DNA of 64,000 nt from Chloroflexota bacterium (GTDB lineage Bacteria; Chloroflexota; Anaerolineae; Anaerolineales; Villigracilaceae), in contig JACRBH010000025.1 of the NCBI GenBank assembly GCA_016234535.1, positions 1 through 64,000 on the forward strand. The letters are read 5' to 3'. A program made the translations under genes and the position numbers. Every line of letters begins with the position of its first letter. The stretch's first letter is position 1. Under the pieces are notes generated by a model. That model searched no databases and was not told where the DNA came from. It worked only from the letters and a program-made list of their open reading frames with translations. Positions 25,569 to 34,883 of this stretch are shown here, piece after piece.

Positions 25569-28214
25569 ATGTCAAGCCCGCTCTTAACCACCAAATTCCA
25601 CATCCCACAGGCTCGAACGGCCAGTGTGCCGCGCCCGCGTCTGGTTAGCCGTTTGCAACAGGGCTTGACGCAGAAACTGATCCTGATATCAGCCCCGGCA
25701 GGTTATGGCAAAACCACATTGTTGTGTGAATGGCTGACTGCCAGCGGACAAACTACAGCCTGGGTCTCGATGGACAAAGGGGATAATGATCCGAGTCGTT
25801 TTTGGTCTTATGTTATCGCCGCGTTGCAGGATGCGTTTTTTTCAGGCAGCAGCACTCTGTCAGTGATTCAAACCAGCCCCGCTTTGACACCCAATGAAAC
25901 TTTTATAACCGAGTTGATCAACGAACTTGATAAACTTCCCCAATCCTTGATTCTGGTTTTGGATGATTATCACCTCATCGAGACACAGGCAATCCATGAC
26001 GGGTTGTCATTCCTGCTCGAACATGCTCCTCGCCGCTTCCACCTCGTTATCGCCACCCGCGCCGATCCGCCGCTGCCTTTGGCGCGACTGCGGGCGCGAT
26101 CCGATCTGCTTGAGTTGCGGCTGGCAGATTTGAGTTTCACATTGCAGGAAGCCTCAGCTTTTCTAAACCGCACCATGGGGTTACAAATTTCGACGGAAGA
26201 TGTTGTTCGCATCACGGCCCGCACGGAAGGTTGGATTGCCGGCATGCAAATAGCGGCGCTCTCCATGCAGAACACGAACGATATTTCTGGTTTTATCACC
26301 GCTTTCACAGGCAGCCATCATTATATTTTTGATTACTTGCTGGAAGAAATTCTGGGACGGCAATCGCCCGAAATTCGCCGCTTCCTGCTTTATACATCCA
26401 TCCTCGATCAGTTATCGGCTCCCTTGTGCGATGCCCTGCTTGAGGGCGAAGCGCCTCGTTCTTCATCCGTCATTCTCGAAGAGCTTGACCATTCCAATTT
26501 GTTTATCATGCCCCTCGACCATGAGCATCGCTGGTATCGCTACCATTCCTTGTTCGCCGAGTTACTACGGGGGTATCTCCAGCAGAATAACGCCGGTCAG
26601 ATTCCGCTCTTACATGCCCGAGCCGGTGACTGGTTCGAAAAGCAAGGGTTAATACCAGATGCCATCCGCCACTCACTGGCTGCCGGTGAATGGGAACGTG
26701 TCCTGCGCTTGATCGGCGCCAACGTATTCGCGTTGTTGGAGCAGAGTGAACTGAATACAGTGGCGAAGCAGCTTGACAGCCCAACCAGCGAAAAAAGCCG
26801 CGCCCGCCCGTGGTTGTTGATTGGGCGCGCCTGGCTGGCAGCTTATACAGGACAATTGAGTTCCATCGAATCCATATTGAAAACGGCGGAATCTGAAATA
26901 AGCAGTTTTGAAAGTCAAGCCGATCATAAAACACTTGGCGGACATATTGCTTTGATTCGGGCTTACGCAGGCTGGATCGGAGACAGGCGGGATATCGCCA
27001 TCCAGATGGCACAAGAAGCGCTTGAATGTTTGCCTGAAACAGAGCTGTTGATGCGTTGCCATGCCGCAACCTTATTGGGTCTGTCTCTCAATGATTTAAA
27101 CGCTCGTGCCAGGGCTTTTGAACAGGCCCTGGTTTATGCGCGGCAGATCGACGTCTCACACATCACAATTTTTGCTCACGCTTGCTGGGCATTTCTGCTC
27201 CTCGAACAAGGCAGGCTGCGCGAGGCATATGCCGCAAGTCACGAAGCCATACGGTTGGCCCAATCGAGCGCCCCGCGCCAGACTCTGCCAACCCTCAGCC
27301 ATGTTTATTCCACTTTGAGTTTTGTGCTATTTGAGTGGAATGATCTGGAAGGCGCCATGCGCTATGCCAGAGAAGCTGTCAGCCTGGCCCGTCGTTGGGG
27401 GCAGGCTGACGCGCTGCACTTGGCTTATACCCATCTGGGCGAGGTATTATTTGCAACTAGGGATGTGAAAGAGGCGTTTGATATTCTCCACCAGGAGTGG
27501 CAGGTGGCCAGCCGCACTTCTGTATGGTTTGAAGCGATAACGATCGCCCAGGAGGTTAGATGGCATTTGGCGCAGAACGACTTGGATTCCGCCCTACGCC
27601 GCTTGCGCCTCGCTCATGTGGATATCGAAAAACCATCTGGGATGCCGCTTACTTCCGCCCAGGTTCTTTTAGCTCAAAAGCAATATGCCAAAGTCCTGGA
27701 GCGGGTTGAACCAATTTTGGAGGACCTGGAAAATCGGGCGTCTGGTTACCAACTTGTGCGCGTTCTCATCTGGCAGGCTATGGCCTATCACGGACTGGGA
27801 CAAGAAGCCCAGGCGCTTGACTCGCTGAGGCATGCCCTAACCCTCGCCGCTCCCGAAGGATATATCCGCACCTTTATTGTATCTGGTCCTGCATTGATCC
27901 CTTTGCTGCATCAAGCTCGCGCCACTGGGATGGAACCAGATTATGTTAATAAGCTGCTGGCATCCGTCGGGCAAGGAGGCAAAACCAAATCAACCGAGAC
28001 AGTCCCTGCGTCCCGTTTGGTTGAGCCGCTCTCAGCGCGTGAAATGGATGTGTTGAAACTCCTGGCGCAAGCCTGTCCCGATAAAAAGATCGCAGAAAAC
28101 CTTGTCATCACCCGCGAAACCGTCCACAAGCATCTGAAGAACATCTACGGAAAATTGGGGGTACATAGCCGCACCGAAGCCGTCCTCCGCGCCCGCGAGT
28201 TAACCTTGTTGTAA
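25569..28214 (+). CDS. LuxR family MalT-like (LAL) ATPase regulator
   Basis: 881 residues. N-terminal motif LLTTKFHIPQARTASVPRPR typical of LAL proteins, Walker A ISAPAGYGKTT (40-50), Walker B SLILVLDDYHLI, a long TPR-like helical region about 340-790, and a C-terminal LuxR HTH (LSAREMDVLKLLAQACPDKK). ATP and an inducer bound by the repeats would drive oligomerisation and DNA binding. It is followed by a terminator and a gene for an ~80-residue domain that also follows the other LAL regulator at 39280, so that gene is a likely target. Confidence 0.93.
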   Translation: MSSPLLTTKFHIPQARTASVPRPRLVSRLQQGLTQKLILISAPAGYGKTTLLCEWLTASGQTTAWVSMDKGDNDPSRFWSYVIAALQDAFFSGSSTLSVIQTSPALTPNETFITELINELDKLPQSLILVLDDYHLIETQAIHDGLSFLLEHAPRRFHLVIATRADPPLPLARLRARSDLLELRLADLSFTLQEASAFLNRTMGLQISTEDVVRITARTEGWIAGMQIAALSMQNTNDISGFITAFTGSHHYIFDYLLEEILGRQSPEIRRFLLYTSILDQLSAPLCDALLEGEAPRSSSVILEELDHSNLFIMPLDHEHRWYRYHSLFAELLRGYLQQNNAGQIPLLHARAGDWFEKQGLIPDAIRHSLAAGEWERVLRLIGANVFALLEQSELNTVAKQLDSPTSEKSRARPWLLIGRAWLAAYTGQLSSIESILKTAESEISSFESQADHKTLGGHIALIRAYAGWIGDRRDIAIQMAQEALECLPETELLMRCHAATLLGLSLNDLNARARAFEQALVYARQIDVSHITIFAHACWAFLLLEQGRLREAYAASHEAIRLAQSSAPRQTLPTLSHVYSTLSFVLFEWNDLEGAMRYAREAVSLARRWGQADALHLAYTHLGEVLFATRDVKEAFDILHQEWQVASRTSVWFEAITIAQEVRWHLAQNDLDSALRRLRLAHVDIEKPSGMPLTSAQVLLAQKQYAKVLERVEPILEDLENRASGYQLVRVLIWQAMAYHGLGQEAQALDSLRHALTLAAPEGYIRTFIVSGPALIPLLHQARATGMEPDYVNKLLASVGQGGKTKSTETVPASRLVEPLSAREMDVLKLLAQACPDKKIAENLVITRETVHKHLKNIYGKLGVHSRTEAVLRARELTLL

Positions 28215-28252
28215 ACATTTCCGCATCAGAATACCCCACAAATACCCCATTT

Positions 28253-28279
28253 AGGGACTGATTCTTCAGTCCCTTTTTT
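28253..28279 (+). terminator. Rho-independent terminator
   Basis: AGGGACTGA (28253-28261) pairs exactly with TCAGTCCCT (28266-28274) around TTCT and is followed by TTTTTG. It ends the LAL regulator transcript. Confidence 0.88.
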
Positions 28280-28343
28280 GTACCATATATACAGGTTCCG
28301 AATTTTGTATCTTGTCGATCAATAAAAGAGAAAGCGCAGCGAT

Positions 28344-28583
28344 ATGGATCAAAAAAAACCAAACCATGGATATATGTATCGCATCAGAATTGAGGGAGCT
28401 TTGGATCGCCCCATCGCCGATTGGTTTGGCGACATCACCGTCATCCCTCAGGAGAACGGCGAGACTCTGCTGGAAGGCCTGTTCGTCGACCAGCCCGCCC
28501 TGCGCGGTTTATTGGATCAACTTTGGAATCTCAATTTCACCATCGTATCTTTTGAAAGGTTCGATAATGAACAAAACAAATAA
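28344..28583 (+). CDS. Small protein of a LAL-regulator-associated family
   Basis: 79 residues, no named family. Pattern: YRIRIEGALDRPIADWFGDI, then ENGETLLEGLFVDQPALRGL and LLDQLWNLNFTIVSF. It aligns along its whole length with the N-terminal domain of the protein at 42329 (YEIRVRGHLDVRWANQFEGL, ENGDTLLTGPVIDQAALHGL). Both genes lie directly after a MalT-like regulator. The predicted fold is an alpha/beta sandwich without membrane segments or obvious catalytic residues, so it may be a sensor or anti-activator for the regulator. The end overlaps a broken membrane-protein start. Confidence 0.65.
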   Translation: MDQKKPNHGYMYRIRIEGALDRPIADWFGDITVIPQENGETLLEGLFVDQPALRGLLDQLWNLNFTIVSFERFDNEQNK

Positions 28584-28635
28584 ATTAAAAACCTTACTTG
28601 CATTTGCGCCGATGTTGATCGTTTTACAAATATAA
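28567..28635 (+). pseudogene. Truncated start of a DUF6326-like membrane protein
   Basis: 22 codons (MNKTNKLKTLLAFAPMLIVL) then stop. At the sister locus a DUF6326 protein starting MNSIKKIDTKVLLSTLWIV occupies the same place after the small domain. This looks like its relic, ending inside the first membrane segment. Confidence 0.4.
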
Positions 28636-28673
28636 ATGTGAAAATACTTTTTTTTTCATATTAGGAGATAGTC

Positions 28674-28913
28674 ATGGAAAGTTTATTCGGAATGGAAAAT
28701 ATGGCACGGGGAGCAGCTACTGCCAGGATGATCAAGTCCTACGAAAAGGAGATTCGGGAAGCCGCAAGGGTCGTTGACATGATCAAGCAATCTGAGCCAT
28801 TCCGCGCTGCCTGGTATTGTCCGCTGCTGGAACGCGTGGGCGTTGTGATGATCTCTTTGGGCACACGCCTCAAGAAAAATTATTCCACAGATCACGCGCT
28901 TCGATCACGATAA
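28674..28913 (+). CDS. Small protein of unknown function
   Basis: 79 residues, mostly helical with mixed charge (MIKSYEKEIREAARVVDMIK) and a C-terminal part LLERVGVVMISLGTRLKKNY that could form an amphipathic or membrane-associated helix. TAGGAG lies nine bases before the ATG. No family recognised. A 14-bp perfect stem-loop follows. Confidence 0.55.
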   Translation: MESLFGMENMARGAATARMIKSYEKEIREAARVVDMIKQSEPFRAAWYCPLLERVGVVMISLGTRLKKNYSTDHALRSR

Positions 28914-28929
28914 CCTTGCTAAACCACAT

Positions 28930-28965
28930 GTAAGTTGACTGCCATAAGCAGGGCAGTCAACTTAC
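28930..28965. terminator. Perfect 14-bp stem-loop
   Basis: GTAAGTTGACTGCC (28930-28943) is exactly complementary to 28952-28965. On the plus strand it is followed by AGAAAAATTC, not a T-run, so it is either a transcript-stabilising hairpin or an imperfect terminator. Confidence 0.5.
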
Positions 28966-28987
28966 AGAAAAATTCAGGAAGATAAAC

Positions 28988-29773
28988 ATGAAATGGACAT
29001 TGACTCTCACAGTTGTGCTAATGTTGTTCGCGCCAGCCTCCTGCACCGCGCTTCAGACGCCGCCGACACCTGCTCCTGTTTCGACAGAGATTCCCCAGCC
29101 GAACATGCCAAACCCAGCTTCGGTTTACTGCGAGGAACATGGAAACAAACTGGAGATCCGCACCGCCGCAGACGGCAGCCAATCTGGCGTCTGCATTTTC
29201 CCCGACGGCAGCGAATGTGACGAGTGGGCATACTTCCGCAGGGAGTGTGGGCCCGCCAGTCAAAGTGGGTCAGTGCCGACCGAAATCTCCACTCCTTTTC
29301 CAATCGATCCCGCCGACTATCAAGGCTGGTGGACTTACACCCATGCGGTTTACGGTTTCTCGATCATGCTGCCCGAAGATTGGTCTGTGGATGAAACCAC
29401 GGTCAACGATCCGCTCATGAATGGACACATGCTCAATTTATATACCGAAGGATTGAACATCCGCATGACCTTCCGCCGCACGGGTGAAGAAACCCTGCTC
29501 TGGCCAACGGGCGTGGGCGCAGGTGAATTCATTCAACAAGGAACATTGGATGTGGCCGGTCAGCCTGCCCAGCGCCTGCTGCTTGTTTGCCCCACTGGCG
29601 AGATTACCGCAATCTGGTACCACGGTGGGGAAGGTCAACCCAACATCTCGCGCGGCGATCTGGAGTTTGGGTTCATCTTTAGCGCAGGAGAACATTGCAT
29701 GACCAACTCCAGCCTGAATGGAAAAACTCAGCGCGTGGGTGAGATGATCATCGCGTCGCTTAAGACGCCATAA
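28988..29773 (+). CDS. Lipoprotein with DUF333-like and PsbP-like regions
   Basis: 261 residues. Signal peptide with lipobox APASC, then a Pro/Thr-rich linker. A DUF333-type segment follows, NPASVYCEEHGNKLEIR then CIFPDGSECDEWAYFRREC. A C-terminal PsbP-like domain begins YGFSIMLPEDWSV. It is attached to the outer face of the membrane; function unknown. The first 34 bases around the start are almost identical to those of the lipoprotein gene at 34884. It is followed closely by the amidohydrolase. Confidence 0.75.
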   Translation: MKWTLTLTVVLMLFAPASCTALQTPPTPAPVSTEIPQPNMPNPASVYCEEHGNKLEIRTAADGSQSGVCIFPDGSECDEWAYFRRECGPASQSGSVPTEISTPFPIDPADYQGWWTYTHAVYGFSIMLPEDWSVDETTVNDPLMNGHMLNLYTEGLNIRMTFRRTGEETLLWPTGVGAGEFIQQGTLDVAGQPAQRLLLVCPTGEITAIWYHGGEGQPNISRGDLEFGFIFSAGEHCMTNSSLNGKTQRVGEMIIASLKTP

Positions 29774-29791
29774 ATATACAGGGAGATCATA

Positions 29792-31189
29792 ATGCGATAT
29801 CTCACATTGTTGTCACTACTTGCCGCAACAAGTTTAAACGCTTGCAGCGCTGCTGCGCCCAAACCAAAAGGTTTTGCAAGCATGTACGCCATCACAGATG
29901 TGACGGTAATTGATGTAAAGAATGGAAATGCGCTTCCCACGCAGACAGTCATTGTCGTGGATGATCGGATCGATAAGATCGGTGCGCAGGGAAAAGTCGA
30001 TATTCCAAAAGGCGCTAAGATCATCAACAGTCACGGACTCTACTTGATACCCGGACTTGTTGACGCGCATATCCATTACTTTGACGCGCCAGTTTTCGGA
30101 CGATTGATGATTGCCAACGGCGTTCTGCTCGTTCGAGACACGGGCATGCCAAACGAATATATTCTGCCGCTGCGGTATGAATTGAATAGCGGCAAAACGC
30201 TGGGACCAGAGTTGATTGCCACAGGCGTAATCCTCGATGGAGATCCACCCATCATCCCATCCATTTCTGTGGGCATCAAAACACCAGAGGACGGACGCAC
30301 AGAAGTGCGCAGGCAGGCAGCGGCTGGCGTAGACATGATCAAAACCTACAGCCGTCTCGATAAGGACGTATTTCTGGCAATCATAGATGAAGCGAAAAAA
30401 CAGAATCTCAAGGTCGTAGCTCATCTTCCCGAGTCAATTTATATCGAAGATGCCGCAATGGCTGGGCTTGGAAGCAGCGAACATTTCAATGGCTTCGAGA
30501 AGGTCATCGCTAAATTACTGGGCGAACCCGTTAATTTGACTTTTACAGGACAGGCAGCGGATGCGGGTTATTTTCAACGCCTTGACGAAGTCAACCCGCA
30601 GGAATTACAGGCTGTGTACCAGCGGATTCATGCAAGCGGTATGACTTTATGCCCAACTGTTGTCACGTTCAAAACTCTTACAAATATGGAACCATTCTGG
30701 AGCGGAAACTTTCCACACAGCGAATACATATCACTGGGTGTTACCGACCTTTGGAAGTCAATGTGGACTCAACAGCAGAACCTGCCAGATTTTATCTGGC
30801 AAAACTGGATGCGAATGGTCGTTGACCTGAACAAGGCCGGTGTGCCGCTGATGATCGGTACTGACCTGATGCTGCCCGGTATTATCCCCGGCTATTCTGC
30901 CCACGAAGAAATGATGATCTGGCAGGAGGCTGGTGTTCTGCCTGCGGATATCTTGCGCAGTGCAACCCTTGTGCCTGCGCAATTCATGGACCTGGATGAT
31001 CGCCTCGGCAGCATTAGCGAAGGGAAGTCCGCTTCCATGGTTCTCGTTCGCGCGAATCCGTTGGAAGATATCGGCAACGCCCGACAGATCGAAAGCGTCT
31101 TCCTGCGCGGGCAGTACTTCAGCCGTGAAGACCTCGACCAATTACTCGAAGAAGCAAAGGAGTTGGCTCAGCAGGTAATTACTCCGTAA
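29792..31189 (+). CDS. Exported amidohydrolase family lipoprotein
   Basis: 465 residues. Lipobox LNAC at the N-terminus, so it is surface-anchored. Metal-dependent hydrolase core: DAHIHYF (HxH), MIKTYSR with the lysine that can be carboxylated, KVVAHLPES and GSSEHFNG (metal-binding His), and IGTDLMLPG (catalytic Asp). This is the imidazolonepropionase/prolidase-like branch of amidohydrolases. Substrate unknown; peptides, lactams or aromatic compounds are possible. GGGAG precedes the ATG, and it is probably in one operon with the lipoprotein before it. Confidence 0.85.
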   Translation: MRYLTLLSLLAATSLNACSAAAPKPKGFASMYAITDVTVIDVKNGNALPTQTVIVVDDRIDKIGAQGKVDIPKGAKIINSHGLYLIPGLVDAHIHYFDAPVFGRLMIANGVLLVRDTGMPNEYILPLRYELNSGKTLGPELIATGVILDGDPPIIPSISVGIKTPEDGRTEVRRQAAAGVDMIKTYSRLDKDVFLAIIDEAKKQNLKVVAHLPESIYIEDAAMAGLGSSEHFNGFEKVIAKLLGEPVNLTFTGQAADAGYFQRLDEVNPQELQAVYQRIHASGMTLCPTVVTFKTLTNMEPFWSGNFPHSEYISLGVTDLWKSMWTQQQNLPDFIWQNWMRMVVDLNKAGVPLMIGTDLMLPGIIPGYSAHEEMMIWQEAGVLPADILRSATLVPAQFMDLDDRLGSISEGKSASMVLVRANPLEDIGNARQIESVFLRGQYFSREDLDQLLEEAKELAQQVITP

Positions 31190-31238
31190 CTTCGTGTGGA
31201 AAATCGTTTACAAGCATTGGATTAATGGAAAGGACAAT

Positions 31239-32195
31239 ATGAAACCAACCATGCGTTCATACAATAGCGATGAAGACTACTGGCGCATCCGTGATTTTTT
31301 GAGATCAGTAATGTTATCCAACAACCGTCATGACTTGAGCTGGCATGTCACGCGCTGGGATTATCTGATCTGGTCTGCCAGGCCCGATGAGGAGAAGATC
31401 GCGCTTGAAGAGAATGTGTTTATCTGGGAAACGGAAAGCAGACAGATTGTCGCCGTTCTTCACCCTGAAGATCGCGGGTGCGTGTTCCTGCAAATCCACC
31501 CTGATTTTTGCACATCAGAACTCGAGGAAGAGATGGTCGCGACCGCAGAAAAACACCTGACCAGCGCCACCCTCGACCGGGATGGTAAACCCAGGTTATG
31601 GATTTGGCCCGATTCGCAGGATATAGGGATTCAGAAAATTTTAATGCGGCGCGGATTCCAACGTATCGATCGAATGGGGCTGGCGGAATTCAAGCATCGC
31701 TGTTCGTTGGATGAGCCGCTTCCCGATGTGCCAGCAACGCCAGGTTATGCCATCCGGGCCTTGGGCGATGGCTTGGAATTGCTCGAACGCTGCTATGCCA
31801 TGGGACTTGGATTCCGCAAAGATGATGTCAATGCCGCACGGAACAAACGTGACCATCCTGAATGGTATTACCAACTCCAATCCGCGCCGCTGTATCGCCG
31901 CGACCTCGATATTGTCGCTGTGGCAGAGGATGGATCAATCGCCTCGTTCTGCACCATCTGGTTTGACGACGTAACGCGCACGGCATGTTTCGAGCCAGTG
32001 GCAACTGTCCCGACCCATCAAAGGCGCGGACTTGCCCGTGCAATGATGGTTGAAGGAATGCACCGCCTCAAACACATGGGCTGTAAGGTGGCATTTGTCA
32101 GCGGGTCTTCCGAGGTGGCAAACGCCTTATATTTTTCCGTGATGGGATCGGAGCATGACATCTACCAACCCTGGGAGAAAATCCTTGCGAGTTGA
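31239..32195 (+). CDS. GNAT family N-acetyltransferase
   Basis: 318 residues with two GNAT-like halves. The C-terminal one has the acetyl-CoA loop VATVPTHQRRGLARAMM (Q/R-x-x-G-x-A) followed by ANALYFSVMG. It is a close paralogue of the next gene; both begin with RSYN..DYWRIR and share LPDVP and DLDIVAVA blocks. I chose ATG 31239 with GGAAAGGA before it over a GTG 15 codons upstream. Substrate unknown. It is first of several acetyltransferase genes in the next 7 kb. Confidence 0.85.
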   Translation: MKPTMRSYNSDEDYWRIRDFLRSVMLSNNRHDLSWHVTRWDYLIWSARPDEEKIALEENVFIWETESRQIVAVLHPEDRGCVFLQIHPDFCTSELEEEMVATAEKHLTSATLDRDGKPRLWIWPDSQDIGIQKILMRRGFQRIDRMGLAEFKHRCSLDEPLPDVPATPGYAIRALGDGLELLERCYAMGLGFRKDDVNAARNKRDHPEWYYQLQSAPLYRRDLDIVAVAEDGSIASFCTIWFDDVTRTACFEPVATVPTHQRRGLARAMMVEGMHRLKHMGCKVAFVSGSSEVANALYFSVMGSEHDIYQPWEKILAS

Positions 32196-32209
32196 TAAGG
32201 AGTAACAAC

Positions 32210-33154
32210 ATGAAACTCACCATGCGTTCATACAATGGCAATGATGACTACTGGCGTATCCGCAAATTTCTACGGGAAGTTTTCCTGCTCAACGACCGCC
32301 GCGAACTGAGCTGGCATGTCGCGCGCTGGGATTACTGGATATGGTTTGCCAATCCCGATATCGAAAAAATCTCTCTTAAAGAAAATGTTTTCATCTGGGA
32401 AACCGAGGCTGGCCAAATCGCCGCAGTGTTGAATCCCGAAGGGCACGGACATGCATTCCCGCAAATCCATCCTGATTTCCGCACCTCTAAACTTGATGAG
32501 GAAATGATCACAGTAGCCGAAGAACGCCTGAGTACAACGGATAATGATGGCCATCAGAAGTTAAATTTCTGGATTGATTCGAACGATAAATCTTTTCAGG
32601 AGATTCTGACCCGCCGCGGTTTCCATCGCGTTGAACTGCCTGAATCACAGGAAGTTCAACACCGCCGTTCGTTGGATGAACCGCTTCCAGATGTTCCGCT
32701 TATTTCAGGGTACACCATCCGCTCGCAGGGCGCTGGCCTCGAGTTACTCGAACGCTGCTACGCTTCAGGGCTTGGATTCCATAACGATGATGTCCATGTT
32801 GCGCGCGATAATCGCGATCACCCGGACTGGTATCACCACATTCAAACTGCGCCTCTTTATCGCCGCGATCTTGATATTGTTGCAGTCGCAGCAGATGGTT
32901 CGATCGCATCCTTCTGCACGATCTGGTTCGATGATGTCACTCGCACGGCATATATCGAACCTGTGGCAACGGTTCCAGCCCATCAGCGAAAAGGTCTCGG
33001 CAAGGCGGTGATACTCGAAGGTCTTCATCGTCTCAAGCGCATGGGATGCAAGGTGGCGTTTGTAGGCGGTTACTCCCAACCAGCAAATGCTCTGTATTTT
33101 TTAGTGATGGGCACTGACCATGACATCTCCGAGCCGTGGGAAAAGATTTTTTGA
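32210..33154 (+). CDS. GNAT family N-acetyltransferase (tandem paralogue)
   Basis: 314 residues, similar to its upstream neighbour from end to end. Acetyl-CoA motif VATVPAHQRKGLGKAVI and ANALYFLVMG. AAGGAG at good distance decides ATG 32210 and places it 14 bases after the previous stop. A tandem duplication followed by divergence is the simple explanation; the central segment around RRSLDEPLPDVP is best kept. Substrate unknown. Confidence 0.85.
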   Translation: MKLTMRSYNGNDDYWRIRKFLREVFLLNDRRELSWHVARWDYWIWFANPDIEKISLKENVFIWETEAGQIAAVLNPEGHGHAFPQIHPDFRTSKLDEEMITVAEERLSTTDNDGHQKLNFWIDSNDKSFQEILTRRGFHRVELPESQEVQHRRSLDEPLPDVPLISGYTIRSQGAGLELLERCYASGLGFHNDDVHVARDNRDHPDWYHHIQTAPLYRRDLDIVAVAADGSIASFCTIWFDDVTRTAYIEPVATVPAHQRKGLGKAVILEGLHRLKRMGCKVAFVGGYSQPANALYFLVMGTDHDISEPWEKIF

Positions 33155-33163
33155 GGATGGCCT

Positions 33164-33943
33164 ATGATTCAAATTTCACCTGCTCAAGTTACGCCTGCAA
33201 TAAAGTCCATGTTCAATCTAAACATGCCCACTGGCATCCGCGCCTTTGCGGTCATGGCGGGCGGAAATAATGGAAAGATCTTTACCGATGATCCTGCGCA
33301 CCCGCTCTGGGCTCTGGTTTGGGAAGCGGATGATGGCGTTCTCTATCGCGGCGGAAAATATGGTCGGGATGTTTTAACTGAAGCCGTCACTTTGCTCAAG
33401 CAGGAAGGGATTGTCGCTTTGGGATTTCGCGATGGTGATTCAGATATGGATCGCTTCCCTCCTGACCCGGAAGCTGGTGCGGAATGCTTTGAGTTTGATC
33501 GCCCCGTTGGCATTAGCGACCTATCCCCTTATTTGGGTGCATTACCTGATGGATATTCCATACATCGCATGGATCAAGCACTTTTGGAGCGCAGTCCCAA
33601 ATATGAAGAGACCCTGAACCGTTATGGCAGTATCGAAAATTTCCTTGATAAGGGAATCGCCATTTCCATTTTGCATGGTGACGAAACTGTCTGCGAAGCC
33701 TACGCGGATATGGACATCATGGGGATGCGCGAACTGGGTGTCAGAACTCAAGAATCATATCGAAGACAAGGGTTCGCAACGTTTGCCTGTGCCTGTCTGA
33801 TCAAACTCTGCGAAGAATCGGGTTCCGCAACTTATTGGGATTGCGCTAAATTTAATTTAAGCTCAATGGCATTGGCGCGCAAATTGGGTTTTCAAAATGA
33901 AAGAGCGTATAAATTGCTGGCATGGTTCCAACTGAAAGAATAG
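33164..33943 (+). CDS. GNAT family acetyltransferase
   Basis: 259 residues of the GNAT subtype with a long N-terminal region and a C-terminal acetyl-CoA domain. ELGVRTQESYRRQGFATFAC is the motif A segment and WDCAKFNLSSMALARKLGF the motif B segment. It starts nine bases after the paralogue pair and is probably in the same operon. It is not closely similar to them, so the cluster is not one simple expansion. Substrate unknown. Confidence 0.82.
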   Translation: MIQISPAQVTPAIKSMFNLNMPTGIRAFAVMAGGNNGKIFTDDPAHPLWALVWEADDGVLYRGGKYGRDVLTEAVTLLKQEGIVALGFRDGDSDMDRFPPDPEAGAECFEFDRPVGISDLSPYLGALPDGYSIHRMDQALLERSPKYEETLNRYGSIENFLDKGIAISILHGDETVCEAYADMDIMGMRELGVRTQESYRRQGFATFACACLIKLCEESGSATYWDCAKFNLSSMALARKLGFQNERAYKLLAWFQLKE

Positions 33944-33960
33944 CTGGCAAAGAAGTAAAT

Positions 33961-34881
33961 ATGAGCACAACCAATAACTGGAAATCATTCTTCTCATTCG
34001 CCCTGAGGGTCATCATCGCGCACATGGCTACCTATTTCCTCTTCGGCATCATCATGTCCAATGTGTTTGATTACGCGGAGGTTTTCAAGCGCGAGATCAT
34101 CCGCGACTATATGATTCCATTTGATGAGCACAATATTACGTATGGACCGTTCCTGCAACCCATCCGCGGATTGATCTTCGCAATCGGGCTGTGGCCGATC
34201 CGCAGTTTGCTGATCGAGAAGAAACGCGGCTGGCTTATCCTGTGGGGACTGCTCGTCACCATCGGGATCCTTTCCACACCGTCTGCCGCGCCAAGCTCGC
34301 TGGAAGGCATTGTCTATTCCAAAATACCGATGTGGTATCACCTGATGGGACTCCCTGAGATAACATTGCAAACTTTGCTCTTTTCGATCTGGCTGGTGTG
34401 GTGGGAACGCCAAACTGAAAAAAGCCCTGAGCTGGAATCCAAAAAAGAAAACCCTCTCATTGCCGACATTATCAAAGCGATCATGGCCGCGTGTTTTGCC
34501 TTCATAGGCTACGCGGTTGGTGGTCTTTTGATGGTGGCAATCGCAAATGCAAATGCGGCATCCGCAGGGACAGAACCCATCGATGTCCAAGCGACTGGCA
34601 TGAATTTCAAAATGCAATTCATGTTCGTCATTGCCTTCGTCGTCAATACCATTGCTGTCTTTTGGATCGCACGCAAATGGCAGACCAATCACATGACCCT
34701 CTGGAGCGTTTTCATGGTCTTCTGGTTGATCGATGCCGTTGTGCCGTGGCTGTATCAGACGATCGTCTTTGGCAGTTCATCCATTCCCGGCGTCCTTATG
34801 CTGGGCTTCTTCCCCGCTATGATCATTGTCCTCTGCATATGGATGAACTACAGGAAAATTGCAATACAACAAAGAAGATAA
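33961..34881 (+). CDS. Multipass membrane protein of unknown function
   Basis: 306 residues with about eight hydrophobic segments (first ALRVIIAHMATYFLFGIIM), a charged cytoplasmic loop (RQTEKSPELESKKENP) after segment four, and a basic C-terminus. No family recognised. I chose ATG 33961 over an in-frame start inside the previous gene. Its stop lies two bases before the next gene's ATG. Grouping with acetyltransferases and a CPBP protease suggests a membrane-linked modification or resistance function, which is inference. Confidence 0.65.
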   Translation: MSTTNNWKSFFSFALRVIIAHMATYFLFGIIMSNVFDYAEVFKREIIRDYMIPFDEHNITYGPFLQPIRGLIFAIGLWPIRSLLIEKKRGWLILWGLLVTIGILSTPSAAPSSLEGIVYSKIPMWYHLMGLPEITLQTLLFSIWLVWWERQTEKSPELESKKENPLIADIIKAIMAACFAFIGYAVGGLLMVAIANANAASAGTEPIDVQATGMNFKMQFMFVIAFVVNTIAVFWIARKWQTNHMTLWSVFMVFWLIDAVVPWLYQTIVFGSSSIPGVLMLGFFPAMIIVLCIWMNYRKIAIQQRR

Positions 34882-34883
34882 AC

